NCBI GenBank assembly: GCA_025408405.1
Contig: JANYJE010000034.1
Coordinates: 1-64,000, forward strand
Source: Nitrosomonadales bacterium
GTDB taxonomy: Bacteria > Pseudomonadota > Gammaproteobacteria > Burkholderiales > Gallionellaceae
Direction of reading: 5' to 3'
DNA: 64,000 bases
Notes under the pieces: model-generated
Databases searched by the model: none
Told to the model about the DNA's origin: nothing
What the model saw: only the letters and a program-made list of their open reading frames with translations
In this document: one piece after another, positions 1 to 8,149 of the stretch
Layout of the letters: every line of letters starts with the position of its first letter
Position numbering within the stretch: position 1 is the first letter of the stretch
Program-made: the position numbers and the translations under genes

Positions 1-219
1 CGGCACCGCCAGCATCGCCTGCGGATGGTTCATCGCATCGACAATTTCCTTGAGCGCCAGCGGCACCGCCACGTTGGCCACCTTGGCCAGCACCAGCAGG
101 ACAATGGCCAGGGCAACCCGCCCCTTGAATTCCAGCAAGTATGGCAACAGCGTGCGGATCGTGCTCCAGTCGGTGCGCGCTGATGGATCGTGATGGGAGG
201 AAGAAGAATGGCCGCGCAT
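1..219 (-). CDS. ABC exporter N-terminus, heavy-metal (ATM1/ABCB7) type, partial
   Basis: Only the first 73 codons are in the window; the ATG is at 217-219 and the gene runs off the left edge. The product has a short polar, Ser/His-rich N-terminus (HSSSSHH), then a stretch reading RTLLPYLLEFKGRVALAI followed by a hydrophobic segment and a KEIVDAMN motif. This matches the start of the transmembrane domain of half-size ABC exporters of the ATM1/HMT type, which move glutathione- or metal-related substrates across the inner membrane. The nucleotide-binding domain is not visible, so the substrate cannot be judged. It is transcribed away from the response regulator gene at 510. Confidence 0.7.
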   Translation of the reverse strand, partial: MRGHSSSSHHDPSARTDWSTIRTLLPYLLEFKGRVALAIVLLVLAKVANVAVPLALKEIVDAMNHPQAMLAVP

Positions 220-509
220 TTCAGGTGTACAGATATTGAGTAGACATCATTATAGCCGTTTGCAGAAGATTTCCTTTAAGTCCGACAGGATCACAGGTGC
301 AGAACCGCAAAAATTGACTGTTAGCCTGTTGAAATGCAAGATGCGGCACAGCATTTGCACGCAACCTCGCCGCCATGGGTCTTGCCGCAGCCAATATCGC
401 GCATGGCCGGAGATAAAATCGCAGCCCCGGATATGTTGAGAGGCCTGCCCCTCCGCTCCCGTCGCTGGCTGACCAGCACTTGCGTCTTGTACATTTTAAG
501 GGAGCAGAA

Positions 510-2141
510 GTGGCAGAAGCCATAGAGTTCAAAAACAAGCGCGTCCTGATCCTCGACGATGACCTTGGCATGCGCAACACCATGCGGCTTATCCTCGGCA
601 CCTTCGGGGTGACCAACACATATCTGGCGGCCACCGCCAATGAAGCGGTGCGCCGAATCCAGCAGGAAAGCTATGACATTATCCTGTCCGACTATTTCCT
701 CGGCGCGGGGCGCGACGGCCAGCAGTTTCTGGAAGAGTTGCGCCACAACAAGCTGATCAAACTGTCCACGGTGTTTGTGATGATCACCGCTGAGCGTGTT
801 TATGAAAAGGTGGTGAGCGCGGTGGAGCTGGCGCCCGACGACTATCTCATCAAGCCGTTTTCGGGTGAACAGTTGCGTGCCCGTCTGGAGCGCACGCTGA
901 TCAAGAAGGCAGCGTTTGCGCCGGTGTATGCGCTGATCGAAAGTGGGGAACTGCGCGAAGCCCTCAGAGCCTGCGATGGATTGATGGCGGAACACCCCAA
1001 ATATGCCATAGACTTCATCCGCCTCAAGGGCGACCTGTGCCTCACCCTGTGCGATTACGCTGAAGCGGAAAAGGTATACAGGCAAGTGCTGGAAACCCGC
1101 GCCGTGCCCTGGGCGCGCATGGGATTTGGAAAAGCATTGTTCATGCAGGACAAGTTTGAACAGGCCGAGGAAATTTTTCTGGACGTTGTGGAAGTCAGCT
1201 CGCAATACCTGGAAGCGTACGATTGGCTGGCCAATGCGCATGAGGCCGTGGGGAACGGCGCGGCGGCGCAGGCAGCGCTGGCGGCGGCAGTGGAAAAAGC
1301 TCCCAACACCCTGCCCAGGCAGCGCAAACTCGGGGATGTCGCACGCCGCAATGGCGACCTGGACACAGCAGAGAAAGCCTATTCCACAGTGGTGCAAAAT
1401 GGCAAATATTCCTATTTCCGCAGGCCGGATGATTATGCCGATCTGGGTGGAGTGATGGCCGAGAAGGGCAATTTCAACGAGGCGCTAAGCTTGATGGGCG
1501 AAGCACGCAGGCAGTTCAACCACTCTCCGGAAGCCTCCATGTGCGCGGCCGTGATGGAGAGCATCATCCACAAAAAATCCGGCAACGATGAAGATGCGCA
1601 GGCGGCTCTCGCAGAGGCCCTGCAATGGCAGGAAGACTCCAAGCCGGAAATAAGCAACGCAATGAAACTGAACCTGGTCAACGCCTGCTATCAGAGCGGG
1701 CGCGAGGATGCAGGCAATAGCATTGTCAGCGACCTGATCAGGAACAATCACGAGGACAAGGCGCTGATGCAACAGGCCGAGCGCACGTTTGAAGCGCTAG
1801 GGCGCCGTGACTTCGGCAAGAACCTGATCGAGAACAGCGCCATGGAAATCATCCAGCTCAACAACCAGGCCGTGCGCAAAGCCCAGCAAGGGGATCTGGC
1901 AGGCGCCATAACCATGCTCCGGGACGCCGCAACGCGGCTGCCAGACAACCTGCAGATCGTGCTCAACGCTGCGCATGCCTTGCTGGTGTTCATCGACAAG
2001 AATGGCTGGGACCAGGACCTGATGGCCGATGCAAAACGCTATCTGGAGAAAGGCAACGCAAAAGACCCATCCCATCCCAAGCTCGCCAAACTCAACGCCA
2101 TGTATCAGGATGTCGCCAAAAAATACGGCTCAACCCGCTGA
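510..2141 (+). CDS. Response regulator receiver domain fused to TPR repeats
   Basis: 543 residues from a GTG at 510 preceded by AAGGGAG; the frame is open upstream to a TTG at 480, which has no ribosome site. Residues about 8-125 are a CheY-like receiver: acidic pocket in VLILDDD, phosphoacceptor Asp in ILSDYFLG, Thr in MITAE and Lys in LIKPFSG. The remaining 400 residues are helical TPR-type repeats (for example YAEAEKVYRQVLE and PWARMGFGKALFMQDKFEQAEEIF). There is no DNA-binding or enzymatic output domain, so it probably acts by protein contact. A soluble histidine kinase gene follows 16 bp downstream and is the likely partner. Confidence 0.85.
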   Translation: MAEAIEFKNKRVLILDDDLGMRNTMRLILGTFGVTNTYLAATANEAVRRIQQESYDIILSDYFLGAGRDGQQFLEELRHNKLIKLSTVFVMITAERVYEKVVSAVELAPDDYLIKPFSGEQLRARLERTLIKKAAFAPVYALIESGELREALRACDGLMAEHPKYAIDFIRLKGDLCLTLCDYAEAEKVYRQVLETRAVPWARMGFGKALFMQDKFEQAEEIFLDVVEVSSQYLEAYDWLANAHEAVGNGAAAQAALAAAVEKAPNTLPRQRKLGDVARRNGDLDTAEKAYSTVVQNGKYSYFRRPDDYADLGGVMAEKGNFNEALSLMGEARRQFNHSPEASMCAAVMESIIHKKSGNDEDAQAALAEALQWQEDSKPEISNAMKLNLVNACYQSGREDAGNSIVSDLIRNNHEDKALMQQAERTFEALGRRDFGKNLIENSAMEIIQLNNQAVRKAQQGDLAGAITMLRDAATRLPDNLQIVLNAAHALLVFIDKNGWDQDLMADAKRYLEKGNAKDPSHPKLAKLNAMYQDVAKKYGSTR

Positions 2142-2157
2142 GAAAAAAAGGAACTCC

Positions 2158-2841
2158 ATGACAGACCAACCCCCATCGGTGGAGCTGGCCGCCCTCCTCG
2201 CCGGCAATATCCACGAAGTGAAAAACCTGCTGGGGCAACTGTTTCTCGCCCTGGATGAAGCTTCTGTCACGGCGCAAACAGAATGCCCCAAGCTGGCGCA
2301 ACGCCTCACTGCAATGCGCCTGACCGGGCGCCGCGTGCATGATCGACTGCTGCATATCCTGACAGTGTACAAGGCGGAAAGCGGTTTTTTTGCGGCCAAC
2401 CTGGACGCATACGACCCTGCGGAAACAATCGAGGATCTGGTGCAGGAAGCCAGGTCGCTCGCCGGGATGCACCTGAGCATTGCAGGCCAGTCGCTATCTC
2501 CCGCCAGCTGGTATTTTGATCGCTATCTGGTGGAAAGTGCGCTGACCAATGCGCTGCACAACTCCCTGCGCTATGCGGCAACGCGCATCAGCCTCAGTGC
2601 GCGCGCGGAAGACGGCTACCTGGTGCTGAGTGTGGAAGATGATGGCCCGGGCTTCCCGGCACAGATGCTCGAGGGCGGTGTACTGCCTTTGCACAATGGC
2701 GAGAAAGGCAGTACCGGGCTGGGGCTGTTTTTTTCGCGCACGGCTGCGGCCGCCCATAAAAACCGGGACAAGGCCGGTTTCGTTAAAATCGAAAACGGGG
2801 GAACGCTGGGTGGGGCGGTGTTTTCGCTGTGGCTGCCTTGA
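2158..2841 (+). CDS. Small soluble sensor histidine kinase
   Basis: 227 residues, starting at an ATG 8 bases after AAGGA, just behind the receiver-TPR gene. It has no signal peptide, membrane segment or sensory domain. The dimerisation/H-box is degenerate (NIHEVKNLLGQ near residue 20). The ATPase domain is clear: N-box around LVESALTNALHNSLRYA, G1 DDGPGF, and a G2-like GSTGLGL. It may phosphorylate the adjacent receiver protein, or act in a multi-kinase network because it carries no sensor of its own. Partner assignment is inferred from the operon arrangement. Confidence 0.8.
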   Translation: MTDQPPSVELAALLAGNIHEVKNLLGQLFLALDEASVTAQTECPKLAQRLTAMRLTGRRVHDRLLHILTVYKAESGFFAANLDAYDPAETIEDLVQEARSLAGMHLSIAGQSLSPASWYFDRYLVESALTNALHNSLRYAATRISLSARAEDGYLVLSVEDDGPGFPAQMLEGGVLPLHNGEKGSTGLGLFFSRTAAAAHKNRDKAGFVKIENGGTLGGAVFSLWLP

Positions 2842-2921
2842 CTCAAGCGATTCACATGCAAAAGATAGTGAGGGGTGCGCAGGGTTTGTCGAGGTAGCCC
2901 GACCAGCCAGATGCCGGCGAC

Positions 2922-4088
2922 TCAGATATCGTCATGTCCCTTGTGGTAAACCAGCACCCCGGTCAGCAGGCGCGCAAAAGCATAGCTGATGCGCATCGCC
3001 AGCCAGCCGAAAATATTCAGGTCACGCCATACCGAGGGAGCAATGCGGCGTGCGCGGCGCTCCATCTCGGCCAGCAGATCGTCGCGCAATACCGACGCAA
3101 AGCCCTTGTCGCGCACCACCAGATTGGCTTCGCGTGCCAGCCACAGGCTGAACGGATCGATATTGGAGGAGCCGACCGTTGCCCACTCGCCGTCCACCAC
3201 CGCGACCTTGGCATGCATGTAGCTGGCGTGATACTCGTGTATTTCAATTCCGGCGCGCAACAGTTCGGCGTAGAGCGACAGCGTGGCATAGTGCTGCAGG
3301 CGGTATTCCACGCGGCCCTGCAAGAACAGCACCACGCGCACCCCGCGCTGTGCCGCATCCAGCAAGGCGTGGCGGAAGCGTCGTCCGGGCAGGAAGTAGG
3401 CGTTGGCGATGATGATCTCGCGTTGCGCGCCGCTGATGGCCTTGAGATAGGCGCGCTCGATATCGCGGCGATGGCGGAAATTGTCGCGCATCAGGAATGT
3501 GACTTGATGTTGCGTAGTGGTCGTGGTCAGCCGCCTGATTTTTTTGCGCCCGCCGCGTTGCGGGAATTGCGTCCACGCCACGATCAGCCACAGGCGCAGC
3601 ATGGCAGCGTGCATGTCGCGCACCACCTCGCCTTCCAGCTGCACGGCATAATCCAGGCGCGGCGCGTGCAGGCCCTCGGGCGTGTCGTCGACGATGTTGA
3701 TGCCGCCTATATAGGCGATCTTCGCATCGATCACGGCCAGCTTGCGGTGCAACCGGCGCAGGTGATAGCGCTGCAGACTGAAGCGCCCCACTTCCTGGCG
3801 GAACCACAACACCTGCATGCCTGCAGCGCGCAGCTCATCCACCCAGCTCTGCGCCAGCTCGGCCGAGCCGTAGCCGTCCAGCAGCATGTGCACCGACACG
3901 CCGCGCCGCGCCGCGCGCTGCAAAGCAGCCGCGACCATGCGCCCGCTGGCATCGGCGGCATAGATGTAAGTTTCCAGGTAGACAGAATGTGTGGCAGCGT
4001 CTATCGCATCGATCAGATGCGGAAAATATTCTTCACCGTTGCGCAGCAGTGTGAGGGTGTGACCGGCGATCTGGTGCGAACTGTACAT
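2922..4088 (-). CDS. clsB: Cardiolipin synthase B, phospholipase D family
   Basis: About 388 residues from the ATG at 4086-4088; a GTG two codons upstream is an alternative with better spacing to a GAG. Two HKD phospholipase D motifs are visible: HRKLAVID followed by GGINIVDD, and HAKVAVVDGEWATVGSSNIDP. This arrangement matches the ClsB/YbhO family, which makes cardiolipin by phosphatidyl transfer at the inner membrane. No N-terminal membrane segments are present, as expected for ClsB rather than ClsA. The ybhP-like gene lies immediately upstream on the same strand, mirroring the E. coli ybhP-clsB order. Confidence 0.88.
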   Translation of the reverse strand: MYSSHQIAGHTLTLLRNGEEYFPHLIDAIDAATHSVYLETYIYAADASGRMVAAALQRAARRGVSVHMLLDGYGSAELAQSWVDELRAAGMQVLWFRQEVGRFSLQRYHLRRLHRKLAVIDAKIAYIGGINIVDDTPEGLHAPRLDYAVQLEGEVVRDMHAAMLRLWLIVAWTQFPQRGGRKKIRRLTTTTTQHQVTFLMRDNFRHRRDIERAYLKAISGAQREIIIANAYFLPGRRFRHALLDAAQRGVRVVLFLQGRVEYRLQHYATLSLYAELLRAGIEIHEYHASYMHAKVAVVDGEWATVGSSNIDPFSLWLAREANLVVRDKGFASVLRDDLLAEMERRARRIAPSVWRDLNIFGWLAMRISYAFARLLTGVLVYHKGHDDI

Positions 4089-4101
4089 AATCACAGCGAG
4101 C

Positions 4102-4857
4102 TCACGCCACAGGCAAAGTTAAAGTGGCGGACAGGGCGGCATGATCTGAAATCCTGTTCCACGGGTACATGGCGTGTATAGCCACCTGTTGCACACCGAG
4201 CCCGCGCACATAAATGCGATCCATGCGCAAGATGGGCAAACCGGCAGGGAAGCTGCGCGCCAGCCTGCCCGCCCCCACTTCGAACACCTCATGCATTTTC
4301 AATTCCTGCGCCAGCAGGCGGCTGGCATGGTTGCGCCAGTCGTTGAAATCCCCGGCGATAATCAAGGGGGCCGTGTCCGGCACCACGCGCCGGATGCGCT
4401 CCACCAGCTCGCCCATCTGCTGGCCGCGACCGCGCGCAAACAGGCCCAGATGCACGCACAGGCAGTGCAGAATGGTCCCGCCCTGCGCCATTTCAATTTC
4501 GCAATGCAGCACGCCGCGGCTCTCGAAACGGTGCGCGGAAATATCCTGGTTGTCCCATTTCAGAATCGGATAACGGCTGAGGATGGCATTGCCGTGATGG
4601 CCCGCGTCGTACACCGCATTTTTTCCGTAAGCATGGTGCGGCCAGATTTCATGCGCCAGAAATTCATGCTGGGGATGCGCCGCCCCGCTCTGGTGGCGCA
4701 GCGCCAGACGGCTGTTGGCGCCCTGCACTTCCTGCAGGAAAACGATATCCGCATCCAGCTCGCGCAGGCGCTCGCGCAGCTCGTGCAGCACCATGCGCCG
4801 GTTGAACTGGGAAAAACCCTTGTGAATATTGTAAGTGGCGATTTTGAGCGTAAACAA
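4102..4857 (-). CDS. Endonuclease/exonuclease/phosphatase family protein (YbhP-like)
   Basis: 251 residues. No ATG fits; the TTG at 4855-4857 has a GGAAG eight bases upstream. Family motifs are present in order: IATYNIHKG, VFLQEVQG, the central CVHLG, the Asn/Asp pair in IIAGDFNDW, and the C-terminal RISDHAAL. These are the metal- and phosphate-binding residues of the EEP fold, shared by DNase I-like nucleases and phosphodiesterases. The substrate is unknown, but fixed linkage to clsB suggests a role connected to phospholipid head groups. The stop lies 13 bp before the clsB start. Confidence 0.83.
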   Translation of the reverse strand: MFTLKIATYNIHKGFSQFNRRMVLHELRERLRELDADIVFLQEVQGANSRLALRHQSGAAHPQHEFLAHEIWPHHAYGKNAVYDAGHHGNAILSRYPILKWDNQDISAHRFESRGVLHCEIEMAQGGTILHCLCVHLGLFARGRGQQMGELVERIRRVVPDTAPLIIAGDFNDWRNHASRLLAQELKMHEVFEVGAGRLARSFPAGLPILRMDRIYVRGLGVQQVAIHAMYPWNRISDHAALSATLTLPVA

Positions 4858-5000
4858 GGTTTATGCTTCCAGTAAATTTACACACAAGACCAATATTACC
4901 CTACCCTTGAAGGGTTGCTGCTTTATCAGGGAAGCTGTCGCCACCCAAGCTGCAACCTGCCCGCACCCCCGCAAGGGGCAGGCCGTGGTTGTAAAGCCGA

Positions 5001-7139
5001 TCAGAACAGATCGCCGAACATGCCTTCCGGCAAATCCGCCCGATACAGGCCATGACGTGCATCCCAGCTATATCGCAGCGTCAGCAACACACTGGCGTCG
5101 CTGTAATTTTGGCTGTAACGCAAACTCAGCGCGCCGCCCAGTTGCCAATGCTGGGTAACAGCGTAGCGCCATAACCCCTCGATACTGCCCCCCACTCCCT
5201 GCTTGCTGCTGGACGCATAAGTGCCGCAGTCCGGCTGGGCTATGGCCGGGGCCAGCGGAAAACAGGCAGCGGCATCTTCGGTGACATGCTGCAAACCGGC
5301 ACTGACCTGGCCACGCGCCACCCAAGGCCCGCCTTCCAGGGTCAGAAAACGCGCGGCCAGACCCACGTTCAAAAATGATTGCGGGCTGAAATAACCGCCG
5401 TGACCCCAGGTAAAATGGCTGAGGTTATCGGTGTAATGATCGTAATCAATACCCGGCCCCACGCTGAAATAGGTGAAATCTTTCCCGCCCAGCTCATAGC
5501 CCAGCCCCACCCCGCCTGCCACGCGGGCATTCGCGGCCACATCTTTGCCATCGATATGTTCCGCCCGGATGTTGCCGTTCACGCTCCACGGAGCGCCCAC
5601 CATCTGGTAAGCATCAGCGCGCAAGCCGTTGCGCACCACCCGTCCCCATGACTGCCCGCTATAGGGGTCAACCGCGCCCACGGTAGCAAGCACTGAATCG
5701 CGCACGCTGCTGCGGTAGGCGGCGGCACGCCAGGCGCCCTGCTCGCCGAGGCGTTCCGTCATGGCTTCGAATGTAGGGGTCAGGCCAACCGGTGCAGCGG
5801 TTGGCGTAGTGCCCAGGCTGAACTGATAAGCGCTGCCATCGCCTTCATGGCGCCAACTCAAGCTGGGCACCCAGCCACTGGACTGGGTAGTGGGCTGAGC
5901 CACATAGCGGCCCAGCGCGTTATAACTGCCAAATCGGGCATCCGTCGGCAAAGCGCCGCTGTCCAGCCGCAGGCGCGTCAGGCGCAATTGCAATACTTCA
6001 TTACCACTTGCGAACAGCCCTTCCATAGCCGGCTGCATGTCGATCCGCAAGCGCGATTGCCCGCTGTCTCCTGTCTTGCTGCGCAATGCGGCAGCAACAT
6101 CCAGCCACGGCCCCTGGATACCGGCCAGTTCCGGGGTACTGCCAGGACTGTTGGAATGCGCTGCCCAGACCCAACCCTGCTGTTTGAGAAATTCATTGTG
6201 CCGGCTTTGCGCCAAACGTCGCAGCGGATCATCGGGATTGGCGCTCATCCATGACGGCAATTGCTCCTGCTTGCCGCTGGCAAGTGCCGCCTGATACAGA
6301 CCCTGCGCAACCTCTGCGTCGGGATGTGCCTGATATAGGCTGGCAAAGCGCTGCAAGGCCGACGCATCATCACCCAGTTTGAGATCCGTCCACGCCCGCA
6401 TAAGCTGCACATCACGTCCATTGCGACCGCTCTCCACAGCCTGTGGCCATAGTTTGGCAGCAACCTGAAAGTTTCCGGTCTCGTATTCGGCCATGCCTTG
6501 GGAAAAAAGTATATTGCCGCGCAGTTCACGTGCGGCGGGAGAATCATTGCCTTGCAACAGGGTGAGCGCTGCCGTGACATTGCCCGCCTGATACTGCGCC
6601 AGCGCTAAACCATAGCGCGCATCGTCATCGGCCGGCGACCAGGCAGCGGCCTGCCCGAACCAGTAAATTGCACTTTCAAATTTTTTGGCCTTGAGTTCAT
6701 TCCAGCCGATCAGGCGTGCCACCCCGGTGGCATGTCTGGTCAGGGTCATCTGCACCAGGTCTTGCTGGGGGGGCGTCCCGCCGCTTGCCTGATAGATTTT
6801 CACTGCACGGCCAAAACGCGCGGCGTCCCTTTCCGCAGCTGTCCCGGGCTCTTTCCGCGCGGCCCCATGCGTCTTGCTCTGGTTAGCCGCCTCCCCGGCC
6901 TCAAATTGCCTGCGGCGTGCGTCTGCTGCCATTTCTTCCATCAAGGGAAAGCTGAGCGCGTCCTGTTTATGCTGTTGCAAACGCGTGACTTCAGCTTGTC
7001 CGCCGGAGCGGACCTCCGCGTCCATATCCTGCTGGCGCAGCGACTCCAGATGCTGCTGTGTTTCGGCTGTGGCGGCAATGGCCGCGGGAAGCCCGAGCAG
7101 GACAGGCAGCGTCAAAGACCAGGGCAACAAATATTTCAT
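5001..7139 (-). CDS. bcsC: Cellulose synthase outer-membrane export protein BcsC, short form
   Basis: 712 residues with a signal peptide (MKYLLPWSLTLPVLLGLPAAIAA). A helical region with a few TPR-type repeats (about residues 130-300: FESAIYWFGQAAAWSPADDDARYGLALAQYQAG and similar) precedes a C-terminal BCSC_C beta-barrel with its typical Tyr/Gly-rich strands, ending in Phe. BcsC scaffolds cellulose export through the periplasm and outer membrane. Most family members exceed 1,100 residues and carry many more TPRs, so the periplasmic arm is unusually short here. Its ATG overlaps the bcsZ stop by 4 bp (7136-7139), and it is the last gene of bcsABZC. Confidence 0.87.
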   Translation of the reverse strand: MKYLLPWSLTLPVLLGLPAAIAATAETQQHLESLRQQDMDAEVRSGGQAEVTRLQQHKQDALSFPLMEEMAADARRRQFEAGEAANQSKTHGAARKEPGTAAERDAARFGRAVKIYQASGGTPPQQDLVQMTLTRHATGVARLIGWNELKAKKFESAIYWFGQAAAWSPADDDARYGLALAQYQAGNVTAALTLLQGNDSPAARELRGNILFSQGMAEYETGNFQVAAKLWPQAVESGRNGRDVQLMRAWTDLKLGDDASALQRFASLYQAHPDAEVAQGLYQAALASGKQEQLPSWMSANPDDPLRRLAQSRHNEFLKQQGWVWAAHSNSPGSTPELAGIQGPWLDVAAALRSKTGDSGQSRLRIDMQPAMEGLFASGNEVLQLRLTRLRLDSGALPTDARFGSYNALGRYVAQPTTQSSGWVPSLSWRHEGDGSAYQFSLGTTPTAAPVGLTPTFEAMTERLGEQGAWRAAAYRSSVRDSVLATVGAVDPYSGQSWGRVVRNGLRADAYQMVGAPWSVNGNIRAEHIDGKDVAANARVAGGVGLGYELGGKDFTYFSVGPGIDYDHYTDNLSHFTWGHGGYFSPQSFLNVGLAARFLTLEGGPWVARGQVSAGLQHVTEDAAACFPLAPAIAQPDCGTYASSSKQGVGGSIEGLWRYAVTQHWQLGGALSLRYSQNYSDASVLLTLRYSWDARHGLYRADLPEGMFGDLF

Positions 7140-8149
7140 GGATGCCCTGTGGGATTTGCCGCGAGCCAGGTAAGCATTCTGAGCGCAGCAGAGTAATAAT
7201 CTTCACCGGCAATAGGCATGGGCGGCGCGACAGCGGCGCCCAGCACCCAGCTGCGCACCCCCAGAATGCCCGGCGCGGCATTAAATGAATCGACGGAATT
7301 ATCATTGAGATTGGTCCACGCAGGCACAAAGCGCGCGCCGTCAAAATAATGCCAATAGCTGATAAACGGGGCCATGCGCTCGGCGCTGGCCAGCCCCGCC
7401 CACTTGAGGTACAAGGGAATGCGCACTGCGTCATAACCGAACCAGGGCTTGAACCCGGATGCGCTAGTGCCAGGCGGGACATCCGACAACCAGTCGGGCG
7501 GCAATCCCCAGCGCCCCAGCCGGATCTTGGCCAGATAGCTGAGTCCGGTATCGCGCAGACGCGCCCAGTCCGGCGAGTGATCGACTTGGGCAAAGTCGGG
7601 AAAGGCCGGGAATACCCAATAGGACAGGTTCAATACGCGCCCTGTCGCAAGCTCAAAGCCATTTTCTCCGGGCAGAATCACCAAGCCATCGTCGACCACA
7701 CGCAACAGCTTGTTGCGCACTTCAACCAGCACCTTGCGCGCTTCCTCGCGCCAGCCGGGCACATTGAAACGCTCCGCCCCTCGCAGCAGGCCCCAGGCGA
7801 TCAACAGATCGCCATCGCTGGCATTGTTGTTATCGGTCACGCGGTTTTCCCGCGGATCCCAGCGCCAAGCAAACAGGGCATCGTTGCGGATCTGCAAATG
7901 GGCGCGTGTCCAGTTCCATACCTGCTCGAATGTGGCGCGATCTCCTGCCGCCGCCGCCAGCAGCAGCGCGATGCCCTGCCCTTCGGAGTGGCTGATATTG
8001 TCCTGCCCGGTATCCACTACCCGCCCATCCGCGCTTACGTAGTGAACGCGCCAACTCTCCCAACCCGGCAGGACAACTGGTTTCGCCCACGCCAGTGTGG
8101 GCAGCCACAGCAAGCAGATTATTCCCAGACAACGAAAATCAATCCGCAT
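7136..8149 (-). CDS. bcsZ: Periplasmic endoglucanase, glycoside hydrolase family 8
   Basis: 337 residues from the ATG at 8147-8149, overlapping the end of bcsB; an upstream TTG at 8158 is less likely. A signal peptide (CLGIICLLWLPTLAWA) gives a periplasmic product. GH8 signatures are clear: VDTGQDNISHSEGQGIAL with the catalytic acid Glu, NNASDGDLLIAWGL with the catalytic Asp region, and WFGYDAVRIPLYL. BcsZ trims nascent cellulose and is a standard component of proteobacterial cellulose operons. Tight overlaps on both sides indicate translational coupling with bcsB and bcsC. Confidence 0.92.
   Translation of the reverse strand: MRIDFRCLGIICLLWLPTLAWAKPVVLPGWESWRVHYVSADGRVVDTGQDNISHSEGQGIALLLAAAAGDRATFEQVWNWTRAHLQIRNDALFAWRWDPRENRVTDNNNASDGDLLIAWGLLRGAERFNVPGWREEARKVLVEVRNKLLRVVDDGLVILPGENGFELATGRVLNLSYWVFPAFPDFAQVDHSPDWARLRDTGLSYLAKIRLGRWGLPPDWLSDVPPGTSASGFKPWFGYDAVRIPLYLKWAGLASAERMAPFISYWHYFDGARFVPAWTNLNDNSVDSFNAAPGILGVRSWVLGAAVAPPMPIAGEDYYSAALRMLTWLAANPTGHP

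Noticed and set aside
2934-4181. 415-codon plus-strand open frame opposite clsB
   Set aside because: It is the antisense shadow of clsB. The HKD motifs on the minus strand and His/Gln-rich composition of the plus product show it is not a gene.
4956-4982. Terminator downstream of bcsC
   Set aside because: CCTGCCC/GGGCAGG can pair, but there is no T-run in the direction of transcription.
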